Positions 7,706-16,624 of a stretch of DNA of 64,000 nucleotides are shown here, in pieces. The notes under the pieces were generated by a model that was not told where the DNA came from, ran no database searches, and was given only the letters and a program-made list of their open reading frames with translations. This DNA comes from Candidatus Nitrospira nitrificans. GTDB taxonomy: Bacteria; Nitrospirota; Nitrospiria; Nitrospirales; Nitrospiraceae. Both the position numbers and the translations under genes were made by a program. The first letter of the stretch is position 1. Each line of letters starts with the position of its first letter. The stretch covers positions 1 to 64,000 of the forward strand of contig NZ_CZPZ01000011.1 in assembly GCF_001458775.1 (NCBI RefSeq). The letters run 5' to 3'.

Positions 7706-8034
7706 AGCTCTTCACCGTTTTCTTAGGACTCTGTCTCGTGTTTGTATTTGTGTGGGAGCGCGTAGACATGGTTCGGATCGGCTATCAAATTGAACGGTTG
7801 AAGCGTGACAAGACAGCGCTGGAACGTCAACGGGATGAGCTCCGCGTGAAATTTTCCACATTGAGTGCCTCCGACCGCATCGCAAAATTGGCAACCCAGA
7901 AACTCGGCATGAGCTTGCCTCAACAAGGACAGATCATTGTGGTCCAGTCCAGACCAAGTGGTGTCCGTCCCTCCGATATTGCGCTGGTTGAGCTGAAAGT
8001 CGCTAGGAACGATCTTCCCACCGGGAGGTTCTAG
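7702..8034 (+). CDS. ftsL: Cell division protein FtsL-like
   Basis: 110 residues: a short cytoplasmic start, one membrane segment (about residues 3-19), then a predicted coiled coil (IGYQIERLKRDKTALERQRDELR). A C-terminal ASDRIAKLATQKLGMSLPQQGQII matches the LE-x-I-A-x-x-x-LGM pattern of FtsL. FtsL joins FtsB and FtsQ in the divisome and activates FtsWI. The assignment rests on topology, coiled coil and position between rsmH and ftsI. It is coupled on both sides: ATGA with rsmH, and a TAG/GTG overlap with ftsI. Confidence 0.85.
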   Translation: MKLFTVFLGLCLVFVFVWERVDMVRIGYQIERLKRDKTALERQRDELRVKFSTLSASDRIAKLATQKLGMSLPQQGQIIVVQSRPSGVRPSDIALVELKVARNDLPTGRF

Positions 8035-9752
8035 TGGCCGGCTCCCTCTCTCGCGGTCGTCGGTATGTCCTGCTGCTGCTGCTGCTGTGTGGGTTTGGAG
8101 TAGTTCTGTTCCGGCTGGTCACGTTGCAAGTGTTGCAAGCAGCTGAACTCTCGCTTAAAGCGGATCGACAACATCAAAAGAGGGTATCGCTGGAAGGGGC
8201 GCGCGGCTCGATTGTCGACCGACATGGCAAGATTCTGGCTATGAATGTGGAAGTGCCGTCTGTATTCGGAGTGCCGAACGCATTAGAAAACCGTGTCCAG
8301 ACCGCTCGGCAGTTGTCGCCGATTTTGCATGTAAGGACCGATGAGCTGGAACGAAAGCTTCGACAGGACCGGAGTTTCGTGTGGTTGGCTCGCAAGGTGG
8401 ATCCAGAGCAGGGGCGTCGACTTGATCATTTGTCGCTTGATGGAATCGGAGTTGTGATGGAAGGGCGGCGGTTCTATCCCAAAGGACCGCTCTTGGCTCA
8501 TGTCTTGGGTTTTTCGGGAATGGACGGTGAGGGTTTGGAAGGTGTAGAGCACCGCTATGAATCGTACTTGCGCGGTGAGAAGCGAATGATGGTGTTGCAG
8601 CGTGATGGCAAGGGGCGCACGGTGTTTCCCAAGGGAATGACGGAACAGAGTCCGACGCCAGGCCATAGCTTGACGCTTACGATCGATGAAGTGATTCAAT
8701 ATATCGTCGAGAGAGAGCTGGAGGATGCGGTCGGCCGCGCCCGGGCAAAGTCGGGAACAATGATTGTGCTTGATCCAAAGACCGGATCGGTGTTGGCTAT
8801 GGCGGTTAGTCCACGGTTTGATCCCAATGCCGTGTCGGCCCTCACCCCTGATCGCTGGCGAAACAGGGCGCTGACGGATGCGTATGAGCCAGGGTCCACC
8901 ATGAAGGCAATGATGGCTGCGGCCGCCATTGAGGAACGAGTGATAAAGCCGAATTCGATGGTGTTCGGGGAGCATGGTCGGATGACGGTCGCAAACACCG
9001 TGATTCATGATCATGAACGACTGGGATGGGTCTCCTTTGCTCAGGTGATTCAGAAGTCCAGCAACATCGGAGCGGCAAAGACCGGTATGGCACTGGGGGA
9101 GCAGCGGCTCTATCGGTATCTCCAGGCGTTTGGTTTCGGCCAGCGAACGGAGATCGACCTGCCTGGTGAGGGAGCCGGACTATTTAGAACCCCAAAAGAC
9201 TGGGGGCGTCGTTCGGTTGCGTCTATTTCCATGGGACAAGAGATCGGCGTCACACCGCTTCAAATGGTATCTGCGGTTGCGGCCATCGCGAATGACGGTG
9301 TGTTGATGAAGCCCTACGTGGTGTCAGAAATTCGAGATGCTGACGGCCACATCCTTAGACAGGTTCCTCCTCAGATCAAGCGGCGGGTTATTTCCCCGGA
9401 AACGGCCCGTAGTGTGACGAAGATTCTTGAAGGCGTCATCACGGACGGTACCGGGACGAAGGCGGCTATCCCCGGGTTTCGGGTGGCTGGGAAAACCGGT
9501 ACAGCTCAAAAGATCGACCCTCGAACCGGTGCCTATTCAGCCACTCGAGTTGTTGCGTCCTTCGCCGGATACGTTCCGGCGGACATGCCTCAGCTTGCCA
9601 TGCTTGTGGTGATTGATGAGCCACAGGGCGATACCTCGGGAGGCTCGGTCGCTGCCCCCGTCTTCAGCCGTGTCGGGGAGCAGGTGCTCAGTTACTTGGG
9701 CGTGCCATCGAATGCACCTGTCACCTTGGCGATGGCCTCGCGGAAATCATAA
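8034..9752 (+). CDS. ftsI: Penicillin-binding protein 3 / FtsI, septal peptidoglycan transpeptidase
   Basis: 572 residues. One N-terminal membrane anchor (about 10-30) is followed by the pedestal domain (GARGSIVDRHGKILA) and the transpeptidase domain. The active-site motifs are S288-T-M-K, S342-S-N and K487-T-G-T-A. It cross-links septal peptidoglycan as the partner of FtsW. There are no PASTA domains after the KTG box. Translation starts at a GTG overlapping the ftsL TAG by one base, with GGGAGG about 5 bp upstream. Length is that of E. coli FtsI (588). Confidence 0.95.
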   Translation: MAGSLSRGRRYVLLLLLLCGFGVVLFRLVTLQVLQAAELSLKADRQHQKRVSLEGARGSIVDRHGKILAMNVEVPSVFGVPNALENRVQTARQLSPILHVRTDELERKLRQDRSFVWLARKVDPEQGRRLDHLSLDGIGVVMEGRRFYPKGPLLAHVLGFSGMDGEGLEGVEHRYESYLRGEKRMMVLQRDGKGRTVFPKGMTEQSPTPGHSLTLTIDEVIQYIVERELEDAVGRARAKSGTMIVLDPKTGSVLAMAVSPRFDPNAVSALTPDRWRNRALTDAYEPGSTMKAMMAAAAIEERVIKPNSMVFGEHGRMTVANTVIHDHERLGWVSFAQVIQKSSNIGAAKTGMALGEQRLYRYLQAFGFGQRTEIDLPGEGAGLFRTPKDWGRRSVASISMGQEIGVTPLQMVSAVAAIANDGVLMKPYVVSEIRDADGHILRQVPPQIKRRVISPETARSVTKILEGVITDGTGTKAAIPGFRVAGKTGTAQKIDPRTGAYSATRVVASFAGYVPADMPQLAMLVVIDEPQGDTSGGSVAAPVFSRVGEQVLSYLGVPSNAPVTLAMASRKS

Positions 9753-9770
9753 TCGTACCGGGGAGTGTTG

Positions 9771-11273
9771 ATGACTTTGGCAGCCTTGCTTCAGTCGCTG
9801 GAAGGACAGGTAAGGATTCTTGATCGCCGTGGGAATTTAGACGTGTTTGTCCATGCGATCACCGATGATTCTCGGGCTGTCTCGCCCCACAGCCTTTTTG
9901 TCGCCGTAAAAGGCGAGCGGGTCGATGGGCATGAATTTATTTCGGAAGCCATGAACGGCGGAATGGTCGCATTGGTGTCGCAGCAGCCGCTGGATGAGGT
10001 GGCTCTGCCGTTTGTCCGTGTAGATGACTCCAGGAAGGCACTCGGTCTGCTGGGGAGCTGCTTTTATGAAGAGCCGTCGTCGCATATGCGGATGATCGGC
10101 GTGACTGGAACCAACGGAAAAACCACCACGACCTATATCTGCAAAGCCTTGCTGGAAGCCCTGGGCCGCCCGGTAGGGTTGATAGGGACTGTCGCCTATC
10201 AAATCGGTGAGCGCTCGATACCGGCGACGCACACGACACCTGGTTCTCTTGAACTCCAACAACTGCTTGCCGAGATGGTGGCCGGCGGGTGCACCACTGC
10301 CGTGATGGAAGTGTCTTCTCACGCCCTGGCACAGGACCGCACGAGTGGATGCGAATATGATGTAGCGGTCTTTTCGAATCTGACTCAGGACCATCTCGAC
10401 TTTCATAAGACCATGGAAGAGTACTTTCAGGCAAAATTGAGGCTTTTTTCGGGATTGAAAAAAGGACTCAAGGCGAATAAACGGGCGATCGTCAACATTG
10501 ATGATCCCTATGGACATCGCATTGTCGAGCATTGTCCCGCTCCGGTGTGGACCTACGCCTTAAAGGCCAAGGCGGATCTACGCGCGGAAGCGGTGCGATT
10601 GTCTCTTCAAGGGACAACGTTTACCGCCGCAACGCCGGTCGGAAGTTTTCCCATCAAGAGTCACCTGGTGGGCGAGCACAATGTCTATAACTTACTTGCC
10701 GCCATCGGGGTCGCGCTTCACGAAGGAGCCACACCCGCGCAAATTCGCGAGGCTGTGGCAAGAGTCACTAACGTGCCAGGACGATTCGAGCGTGTGATCG
10801 CGGGCCAGCCGTTTACGGTAGCCGTCGATTATGCCCACACCGAAGACGCGCTGATCCGATTGCTGACGGCAGCCCAAGCGCTGAAAACCGGACGCATCAT
10901 CACGGTCTTCGGGTGCGGTGGAGACCGCGACCGAGGAAAGAGGCCGAAGATGGGAGAAGCGGCCGTGCGTTACAGCGACGTCGTGATATTGACCTCGGAC
11001 AATCCCAGAACCGAGGACCCCCGTTCAATCCTGGAACAAGTAGAAGTCGGGGTGCTCGAAGCGCTGCGCCAACGGCCACACGTCCGGTACCGAAAAGTGC
11101 CTGATCGGCGAGAAGCCATCGAGGAAGCGGTGCGGGAGGCCCGGAATACCGATACGGTGTTGATTGCCGGGAAAGGGCACGAAGACTACCAGATCATCGG
11201 CACGAAGAAAGTTCATTTCGACGACCGCGAGGTGGCGCGCGACGCCATCGAACGACTCGGCACCCGCGTGTAG
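9771..11273 (+). CDS. murE: UDP-MurNAc-tripeptide synthetase MurE (meso-DAP-adding)
   Basis: 500 residues from ATG 9771, which has GGGGAG 5 bp upstream; a GTG at 9765 is also in frame. The ATP loop GTNGKTTT lies at 113-120, with SSHALAQDR and the carbamylated-lysine region before it. FNLTQDHLDFH appears here as SNLTQDHLDFHKTM. The TSDNPRTEDP segment contains DNPR, the motif that selects meso-diaminopimelate in MurE, so Gram-negative-type peptidoglycan is expected. It catalyses addition of the third stem residue in the cytoplasm. Confidence 0.95.
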   Translation: MTLAALLQSLEGQVRILDRRGNLDVFVHAITDDSRAVSPHSLFVAVKGERVDGHEFISEAMNGGMVALVSQQPLDEVALPFVRVDDSRKALGLLGSCFYEEPSSHMRMIGVTGTNGKTTTTYICKALLEALGRPVGLIGTVAYQIGERSIPATHTTPGSLELQQLLAEMVAGGCTTAVMEVSSHALAQDRTSGCEYDVAVFSNLTQDHLDFHKTMEEYFQAKLRLFSGLKKGLKANKRAIVNIDDPYGHRIVEHCPAPVWTYALKAKADLRAEAVRLSLQGTTFTAATPVGSFPIKSHLVGEHNVYNLLAAIGVALHEGATPAQIREAVARVTNVPGRFERVIAGQPFTVAVDYAHTEDALIRLLTAAQALKTGRIITVFGCGGDRDRGKRPKMGEAAVRYSDVVILTSDNPRTEDPRSILEQVEVGVLEALRQRPHVRYRKVPDRREAIEEAVREARNTDTVLIAGKGHEDYQIIGTKKVHFDDREVARDAIERLGTRV

Positions 11274-11312
11274 TCCACGGGGAAGGGCCGGTCGGTGCAC
11301 GGAAGCATCCAG

Positions 11313-12761
11313 ATGACGCTGTTTACCGTCGAAGAATTGCGGGAAGTGATCGGTCCTAAAGTCATGGCCGGCGACGGAGCGGGTTGGGCGAAGCAACGTA
11401 TCCGGCGAATCAGCATCGATACTCGGTCTCTGCGGCCTGGCGATCTCTTTCTTGCGCTGCAGGGAGATCGATTCGACGGCCACGATTTTGTGGCGACGGC
11501 GCTGTCGCGCGGAGCGGTTGGAGCGGTCGTGCTCGATTCCTATAATATGGCAGGGCTTTCCGTGAAGCCTGGCTCGAAGCGGACGCAGCCGTTTGTCCTC
11601 GGCGTCAGCGATCCGCTCCAGGCGTATCAGCAACTGGCCGCCTATCACCGAAGCCGATTTCACATTCCTGTCGTTGCCGTCACGGGAAGCAACGGCAAGA
11701 CGACGACGAAGGAAATGGTCGCCGCTGTCATGGCCCATCGATGGAAGATCCTCAAGACCGAAGGCAATTTGAATAACCGAGTGGGAGTTCCTCAGACTCT
11801 GCTTCGCCTCAATGATCGACACAGCGGAGCGGTCATCGAGATGGGAGTCGATAATCTCGGCCAGACCGCCAGGCTGTGTGAAATGGCTCGACCTACGATC
11901 GGGATCATTACGAACATCGGCCCAGACCACTTGGAGTTTTTCGGGACGATGGAGGTATCGGCTCAGGCGAAGGCGGAGATGCTCGATTTGCTTCCTCCTG
12001 ATGGAGTGGCAATCCTGAACGCAGATGATTCGTATTACGACTACCTGGCCGCGCGAGCTCGGTGCCGGGTGGTGTCGTTTGGCCTTTCATCAAAGGCCGA
12101 TGTCCGCGCCATGGATCTGAAATCCGATGGGCGCAATGGGACGATCTTTCGTCTTCTGCTCCCAGGAACGGCACGCCGTACCATGGTTCATATTCGAGTC
12201 CAGGGCGACCACAATGTTACCAACGCATTAGCGGCAGGAGCGGTCGGTTCGATTCTGGGTTTGTCCGGAGGGGTGATCGCTCAGGGACTGTCCCGTTTTC
12301 GGCCTGCCGCCATGAGGTCGCAAGTACGAGTGAGTCAGGGCGTGAAATTGATCATTGACTGCTACAATGCCAATCCGGCCTCCATGACCGCAGCGGTTCG
12401 GCTGCTCGCGCAAACGGGGGCGAAGGGAAAGAAAATTGCCGTGCTTGGCGACATGCTGGAACTGGGCCCGAATGCCGCTCAGATGCACGAGGAAGTCGGC
12501 GGGTTCGTGGCTCGCCACGGGATTGATCGGCTCGTGGCCTGTGGGCCATTAGGGCGAAACCTTGCCAAAGGGGCGAAGCGGGCAGGGTTGGCTCCATCCC
12601 AGATCTTCGAAGTGCCGGATGCGCGCGCGGCAGCCGCCGCCGTGAAAACGATCGTCAAATCCGGCGATGCCGTGCTGATCAAAGCGTCCCGCGGCATGAA
12701 ATTAGAACTTGTCGCTGATGCACTCCAAGGAGCGAAACGCGCGACGAAGAAGGCTTCGTAA
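11313..12761 (+). CDS. murF: UDP-MurNAc-tripeptide--D-Ala-D-Ala ligase MurF
   Basis: 482 residues from ATG 11313, which has GGAAG 7 bp upstream; an in-frame GTG at 11295 is less favoured. The Mur-ligase pattern includes the N-terminal SIDTRSLRPGDLFLALQGDRFDGHDF, the P-loop GSNGKTTTKEM, the NIGPDHLEFFG region and LIIDCYNANPASM, the last typical of MurF. It adds D-Ala-D-Ala to complete the pentapeptide. It follows murE with a 39-bp gap and precedes mraY by 14 bp. Confidence 0.95.
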   Translation: MTLFTVEELREVIGPKVMAGDGAGWAKQRIRRISIDTRSLRPGDLFLALQGDRFDGHDFVATALSRGAVGAVVLDSYNMAGLSVKPGSKRTQPFVLGVSDPLQAYQQLAAYHRSRFHIPVVAVTGSNGKTTTKEMVAAVMAHRWKILKTEGNLNNRVGVPQTLLRLNDRHSGAVIEMGVDNLGQTARLCEMARPTIGIITNIGPDHLEFFGTMEVSAQAKAEMLDLLPPDGVAILNADDSYYDYLAARARCRVVSFGLSSKADVRAMDLKSDGRNGTIFRLLLPGTARRTMVHIRVQGDHNVTNALAAGAVGSILGLSGGVIAQGLSRFRPAAMRSQVRVSQGVKLIIDCYNANPASMTAAVRLLAQTGAKGKKIAVLGDMLELGPNAAQMHEEVGGFVARHGIDRLVACGPLGRNLAKGAKRAGLAPSQIFEVPDARAAAAAVKTIVKSGDAVLIKASRGMKLELVADALQGAKRATKKAS

Positions 12762-12775
12762 CGGTCGTCCAGGCT

Positions 12776-13852
12776 ATGCTGTACATCTGGCTCTATCCGT
12801 TCCATAAAGAATTCTCGTTTCTGAATGTCTTTCGATATCAGAGCTTTCGTGTCATTTACGCCGCCGTCACGGCGTTTCTGATTGCGTTCGTGTTCGCCCC
12901 GTGGGTGATTCGCAAGCTTCAAGAAATCAAGCTGGGGCAACAGATACGCGACGACGGGCCTAAACGGCATCTCGCCAAGAGTGGAACACCCACGATGGGC
13001 GGCATCCTCATTATCTTCGCTGTCACGCTGTCCACGTTCCTCTGGGCCGACATCTCACGACCCCACATCTGGCTGGTTCTTGCCTCGACGTTGGGGTTTT
13101 GCGCCATCGGGTTTGTGGACGACTACCTCAAATTCATCAAGGCTCGATCGAAGGGGCTTTCGGCGTCCCAAAAGTTCACGGCTCAAATAATCGTCGCGCT
13201 CATCGTCGCACTGGTTTTGTACTCCTTGCCCGGCTACAGCACGAAACTGAGCGTGCCGTTTTTTAAGAATTTCACGCCTGATTTGGGATGGTTTTATGTT
13301 GTCTTTGCCGTCCTGGTGATCGTCGGATGTTCCAATGCCGTCAACCTCACTGACGGTCTCGATGGGCTGGCCATCGGTCCGGTGATGATCGCTGCATTGG
13401 CATACACCGTGGTCGCCTACGTAACCGGTCATCGATTGATGTCGGAATATCTTCTGATCCCGCATATCGACGGAGCCGGAGAGTTGGCGGTGTTTACGGC
13501 GGCCATCCTGGGTTCGAGTCTGGGGTTCTTGTGGTTTAACACCTATCCGGCCTCGGTCTTCATGGGAGATGTCGGGTCGCTCCCGCTCGGGGCGGCCCTT
13601 GGAACGGTAGCGGTCATCAGTAAGCATGAGTTGTTGTTGCTGCTGGTCGGCGGTGTTTTTGTGATCGAGGCCGTCTCGGTCATTTTTCAAGTCGCTTCAT
13701 TCAAGTCTCGAGGGAAGCGGATCTTCCTGATGGCCCCGATTCACCATCATTTTGAGATGAAAGGGTGGGAAGAGCCCAAGGTCGTCGTGCGTCTGTGGAT
13801 CATCGCCATTTTGTTGGCGCTATTGAGTTTGAGCACACTCAAGTTGAGGTAA
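12776..13852 (+). CDS. mraY: Phospho-N-acetylmuramoyl-pentapeptide transferase MraY
   Basis: 358 residues with about ten membrane segments. Family signatures are present: KSGTPTMGGILI, GFVDDYLKF (DDxxK-type catalytic region), NAVNLTDGLDGLAIG, FMGDVGSLPLGAALG and APIHHHFEMKGW. It makes lipid I from UDP-MurNAc-pentapeptide and undecaprenyl phosphate at the inner membrane. Length equals the family norm (360). The stop overlaps the murD start by one base. Confidence 0.97.
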   Translation: MLYIWLYPFHKEFSFLNVFRYQSFRVIYAAVTAFLIAFVFAPWVIRKLQEIKLGQQIRDDGPKRHLAKSGTPTMGGILIIFAVTLSTFLWADISRPHIWLVLASTLGFCAIGFVDDYLKFIKARSKGLSASQKFTAQIIVALIVALVLYSLPGYSTKLSVPFFKNFTPDLGWFYVVFAVLVIVGCSNAVNLTDGLDGLAIGPVMIAALAYTVVAYVTGHRLMSEYLLIPHIDGAGELAVFTAAILGSSLGFLWFNTYPASVFMGDVGSLPLGAALGTVAVISKHELLLLLVGGVFVIEAVSVIFQVASFKSRGKRIFLMAPIHHHFEMKGWEEPKVVVRLWIIAILLALLSLSTLKLR

Positions 13853-15267
13853 TGAGGATGGTGGGGGTGGACACCACGCAGTTGGCCGGAACGCGCGTCA
13901 CCGTCGTCGGGTTGGCCCGGAGCGGCGTCGCTGCCGCCCGCCTGCTCGAGGAAGTCGGTGCGGTGGTGACGGTGACCGACCGAAAGGATCGAAGAGAGCT
14001 GCTCGGTGTGCTTGATTCGCTGAACCAGGCCACGACCCGCGTCGTTCTAGGCAAGGACTATGAAGAGGCTCTCGATGCAGCCGAACTCGTCGTCATTAGT
14101 CCGGGAGTTCCCTATCGGTTGGAAGCGCTTGAGCGTGTTCGTCGACGAGGCGTGAAGGTCATTAGTGAACTCGATCTTGCATCGCGATTTCTTTCCGCTC
14201 CGATCTTGGCGTTGACCGGCACCAATGGGAAGAGCACGACGGTCACGTTGATCGGGAAGATGTTGCAAGAGAGCGGAAAACGGGTATTTGTCGGAGGCAA
14301 TTTGGGGACGGCCATCAGTGAGGCAGCCGTACAGTCACTGCAAGCCGTGAAGGCAGGGCGTCCATGCCCGTATGACGCGTTGATCGTGGAAGTGTCCAGC
14401 TTCCAGCTGGAAACCATCGAGCAGTTTCATCCCTGGATTGCCGCGATTCTCAACGTGACGGTGGATCATCAGGATCGCTATTCGTCGATCGACGAATATG
14501 TCGCCGCCAAAAATCGGATTTTCGAAAACCAAACTCCGTCCGATTACGCCCTCTTCAATCTCGACGATTCGAAAGTGGCTCCGCTGCGGCGGGATGTGAA
14601 GGCTCGCGCGTTGGGTTTCACCATGACTCAGACGTTGCCGCCCGATCTGGCCGGGGGGACCTATCTCGACGGCGATCGCATCATGACCACCGTGGGAGGC
14701 CGGATTCAGGAAATCTGCGCGCGGAGCGAGATCAAAATCATCGGTAATCACAACGTCGCAAACGCCATGGCGGCGGCCACCTTCGCCTTGTTGAGCGGGT
14801 GCCCTCTCACTGTTGTCCGTCAAGTTCTCAAGGACTTTCCGGGCTTGGAACATGCGTTGGAGGTCGTTCGTGAGCGGCGAGGCGTGCGGTTCATCAATGA
14901 CTCCAAAGGCACCAACGTGGACGCGACGCTTAAAGCGTTGGAAAGCGTCGATCAACCGATTTGGCTGATCGCCGGGGGACGCGACAAGGGAGGAGATTTT
15001 TCTCGGTTGGCTCCCGCGATTCGTCGGCGAGTGAAACGCCTTATTTTGATCGGGGAAGCGGCGCCGCTGATTGCGACCGCGATGGAAGGCTACCAGACGA
15101 TCGAACGGGCCGATACCTTGAAGCAGGCCATTGAGTCGGCGGCATCGGGAGCCGATGGAGGCGAGGTGGTGCTGCTGTCGCCGGCCTGCGCGAGTTTCGA
15201 CATGTTTGCCGATTATCAAGATCGAGGGCGGCAGTTTAAAACTCTCGTGCGGTCTTTGCCGGAGTAA
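13852..15267 (+). CDS. murD: UDP-MurNAc-L-alanine--D-glutamate ligase MurD
   Basis: 471 residues. The N-terminal Rossmann-like domain (VTVVGLARSGVAAARLLEE) is followed by the P-loop LTGTNGKSTTVTLIG. NVTVDHQDRYSSIDEYVAAKNRIFENQ matches the LN-x-x-x-DH-x-D-R element, and INDSKGTNVDATLKAL the C-terminal nucleotide site. It adds D-glutamate to UDP-MurNAc-Ala. The start is the ATG overlapping the mraY stop; a second ATG at 13858 is also possible. The open frame reaches upstream into mraY, but that extension is not family-like. Confidence 0.95.
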   Translation: MRMVGVDTTQLAGTRVTVVGLARSGVAAARLLEEVGAVVTVTDRKDRRELLGVLDSLNQATTRVVLGKDYEEALDAAELVVISPGVPYRLEALERVRRRGVKVISELDLASRFLSAPILALTGTNGKSTTVTLIGKMLQESGKRVFVGGNLGTAISEAAVQSLQAVKAGRPCPYDALIVEVSSFQLETIEQFHPWIAAILNVTVDHQDRYSSIDEYVAAKNRIFENQTPSDYALFNLDDSKVAPLRRDVKARALGFTMTQTLPPDLAGGTYLDGDRIMTTVGGRIQEICARSEIKIIGNHNVANAMAAATFALLSGCPLTVVRQVLKDFPGLEHALEVVRERRGVRFINDSKGTNVDATLKALESVDQPIWLIAGGRDKGGDFSRLAPAIRRRVKRLILIGEAAPLIATAMEGYQTIERADTLKQAIESAASGADGGEVVLLSPACASFDMFADYQDRGRQFKTLVRSLPE

Positions 15268-15277
15268 CGAGGATATA

Positions 15278-15391
15278 CAGGCTGTTCAAAAAGGCCGTCC
15301 GGCAAGGCCGCAGTGAGCGAAGGAGCGAGGGATACGTCGTTAGGTATGAGCGATGCGAGCAGGCCCCCGGGGGACTTTTTCAACAGCTTGC
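15278..15391. repeat. REP-like palindromic element between murD and ftsW
   Basis: The ends are imperfect inverted repeats: CAGGCTGTTCAAAAAG at the left (15278-15293) and CTTTTTCAACAGCTTG at the right (15375-15390). The interior (GCAAGGCCGCAGTGAGCGAA, then GAGCGATGCGA) recurs in inverse orientation at 28937-29085, where the same terminal sequence reads GCTGAAAAAGTC. It is therefore a two-copy element within this window and probably a dispersed genomic repeat. It occupies most of the 151-bp gap between murD and ftsW in an otherwise tightly packed operon. Confidence 0.7.
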
Positions 15392-15418
15392 AGGCAAGAG
15401 GAGCATTGACGCTGAAAA

Positions 15419-16624
15419 ATGTCACAGAGATCTGCAGGGACCTTGGCGTTGCCATGGCCCACCGGCAGCCCACAGGGCCCGAAGCGGCCGGGGATGGATC
15501 ACGTCCTGCTGTGTGTGACCATCACTCTGACGTTGATCGGCCTTGTGATGGTCTTCAGCGCGAGTGCTGTGGTGGCGGGCAACCGGTTCCACGATTCCTG
15601 GTACTACCTGAAGCGGCAATTGGCATGGCTGACATTCGGTTTGGCGTTTTTACATGTCGTGTCCCGTATCGACTATGTGTGGTGGAGGCGACTAGGGCTT
15701 CCGCTTCTGGGCCTCATCATGGTGTTGTTGGTGGCCGTCTTGATCCCGTCGATCGGCGCGATGCGAAACGGGGCCAGACGATGGCTGGACCTGAGGGTCA
15801 TTACAGTTCAACCGGCCGAGATGGCAAAATTGATCGGTGTGATCTATCTCGCGGCGTACCTCGCGAAAAAAGAGGACCAGCTACAGCAGTTCTCCACCGG
15901 GTTGCTGCCGGCGTTGCTCATCATCGGGATCCTCAGCGGGTTGGTTCTTTTGGAGCCGGATTTGGGGACCGTGGTGATGCTGGGGTTGGTCACGGGAGGG
16001 CTTTTGTTTGTCGGAGGCGCGCGATTGTCCCACCTCTCAACGCTGGCGCTCGTTGCTCTGCCGATCGGGCTTGTCCTGATCCTGACATCCGACTACAGGC
16101 GCCAGCGGTTCATGGCATTCTGGGAACCGTGGAGGGATGCGTCGGATACGGGATTTCAGATTACCCAATCGTTCCTGGCGTTCGGCAGCGGAGGGCTTTT
16201 CGGCGTTGGGTTGGGAGAAGGCAAGCAGAAACTCTTCTTTCTTCCGGAGGCGCATACGGACTTCGTGCTGGCGCTCGTCGGCGAGGAGCTTGGGTTTGTT
16301 GGAACGGGGATGGTCGTGCTGCTCTTCGTCCTCTTTGTGATCAGAGGATTTCAGATCTCCTCCCGAGCGCGCATTCCGTTTGGCCGCTACCTGGGAATCG
16401 GCATCACGACACTGATCGGTATTCAAGCGCTCATCAATGCCTGTGTCGTGACGGGTTTGCTGCCGACCAAGGGACTCACTTTGCCGTTCGTCAGTTATGG
16501 CGGGTCTTCCTTGGTGATCAGCCTGATCGGTGTCGGGATCTTGCTGAACATCTCGCGAGATCGGCAGGCTGGGCGAGAAGAGACCAGAGAGCAGGGCAGA
16601 CGTGGCTGGGCGAGTCGACCATGA
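15419..16624 (+). CDS. ftsW: Lipid II polymerase / cell division protein FtsW (SEDS family)
   Basis: 401 residues, ten predicted membrane segments. SEDS signatures include LGLVMVFSAS-type TM1 (here IGLVMVFSASAV), LLEPDLGTVVML, FLPEAHTDFVLALVGEELGF and the C-terminal LPFVSYGGSSL. It polymerises lipid II with its partner FtsI. ATG 15419 gives a 25-residue cytoplasmic tail before TM1, a normal FtsW feature, but its AGAGGAG is about 16 bp away. ATG 15494 would leave no tail. The end overlaps murG (ATGA). Confidence 0.93.
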   Translation: MSQRSAGTLALPWPTGSPQGPKRPGMDHVLLCVTITLTLIGLVMVFSASAVVAGNRFHDSWYYLKRQLAWLTFGLAFLHVVSRIDYVWWRRLGLPLLGLIMVLLVAVLIPSIGAMRNGARRWLDLRVITVQPAEMAKLIGVIYLAAYLAKKEDQLQQFSTGLLPALLIIGILSGLVLLEPDLGTVVMLGLVTGGLLFVGGARLSHLSTLALVALPIGLVLILTSDYRRQRFMAFWEPWRDASDTGFQITQSFLAFGSGGLFGVGLGEGKQKLFFLPEAHTDFVLALVGEELGFVGTGMVVLLFVLFVIRGFQISSRARIPFGRYLGIGITTLIGIQALINACVVTGLLPTKGLTLPFVSYGGSSLVISLIGVGILLNISRDRQAGREETREQGRRGWASRP

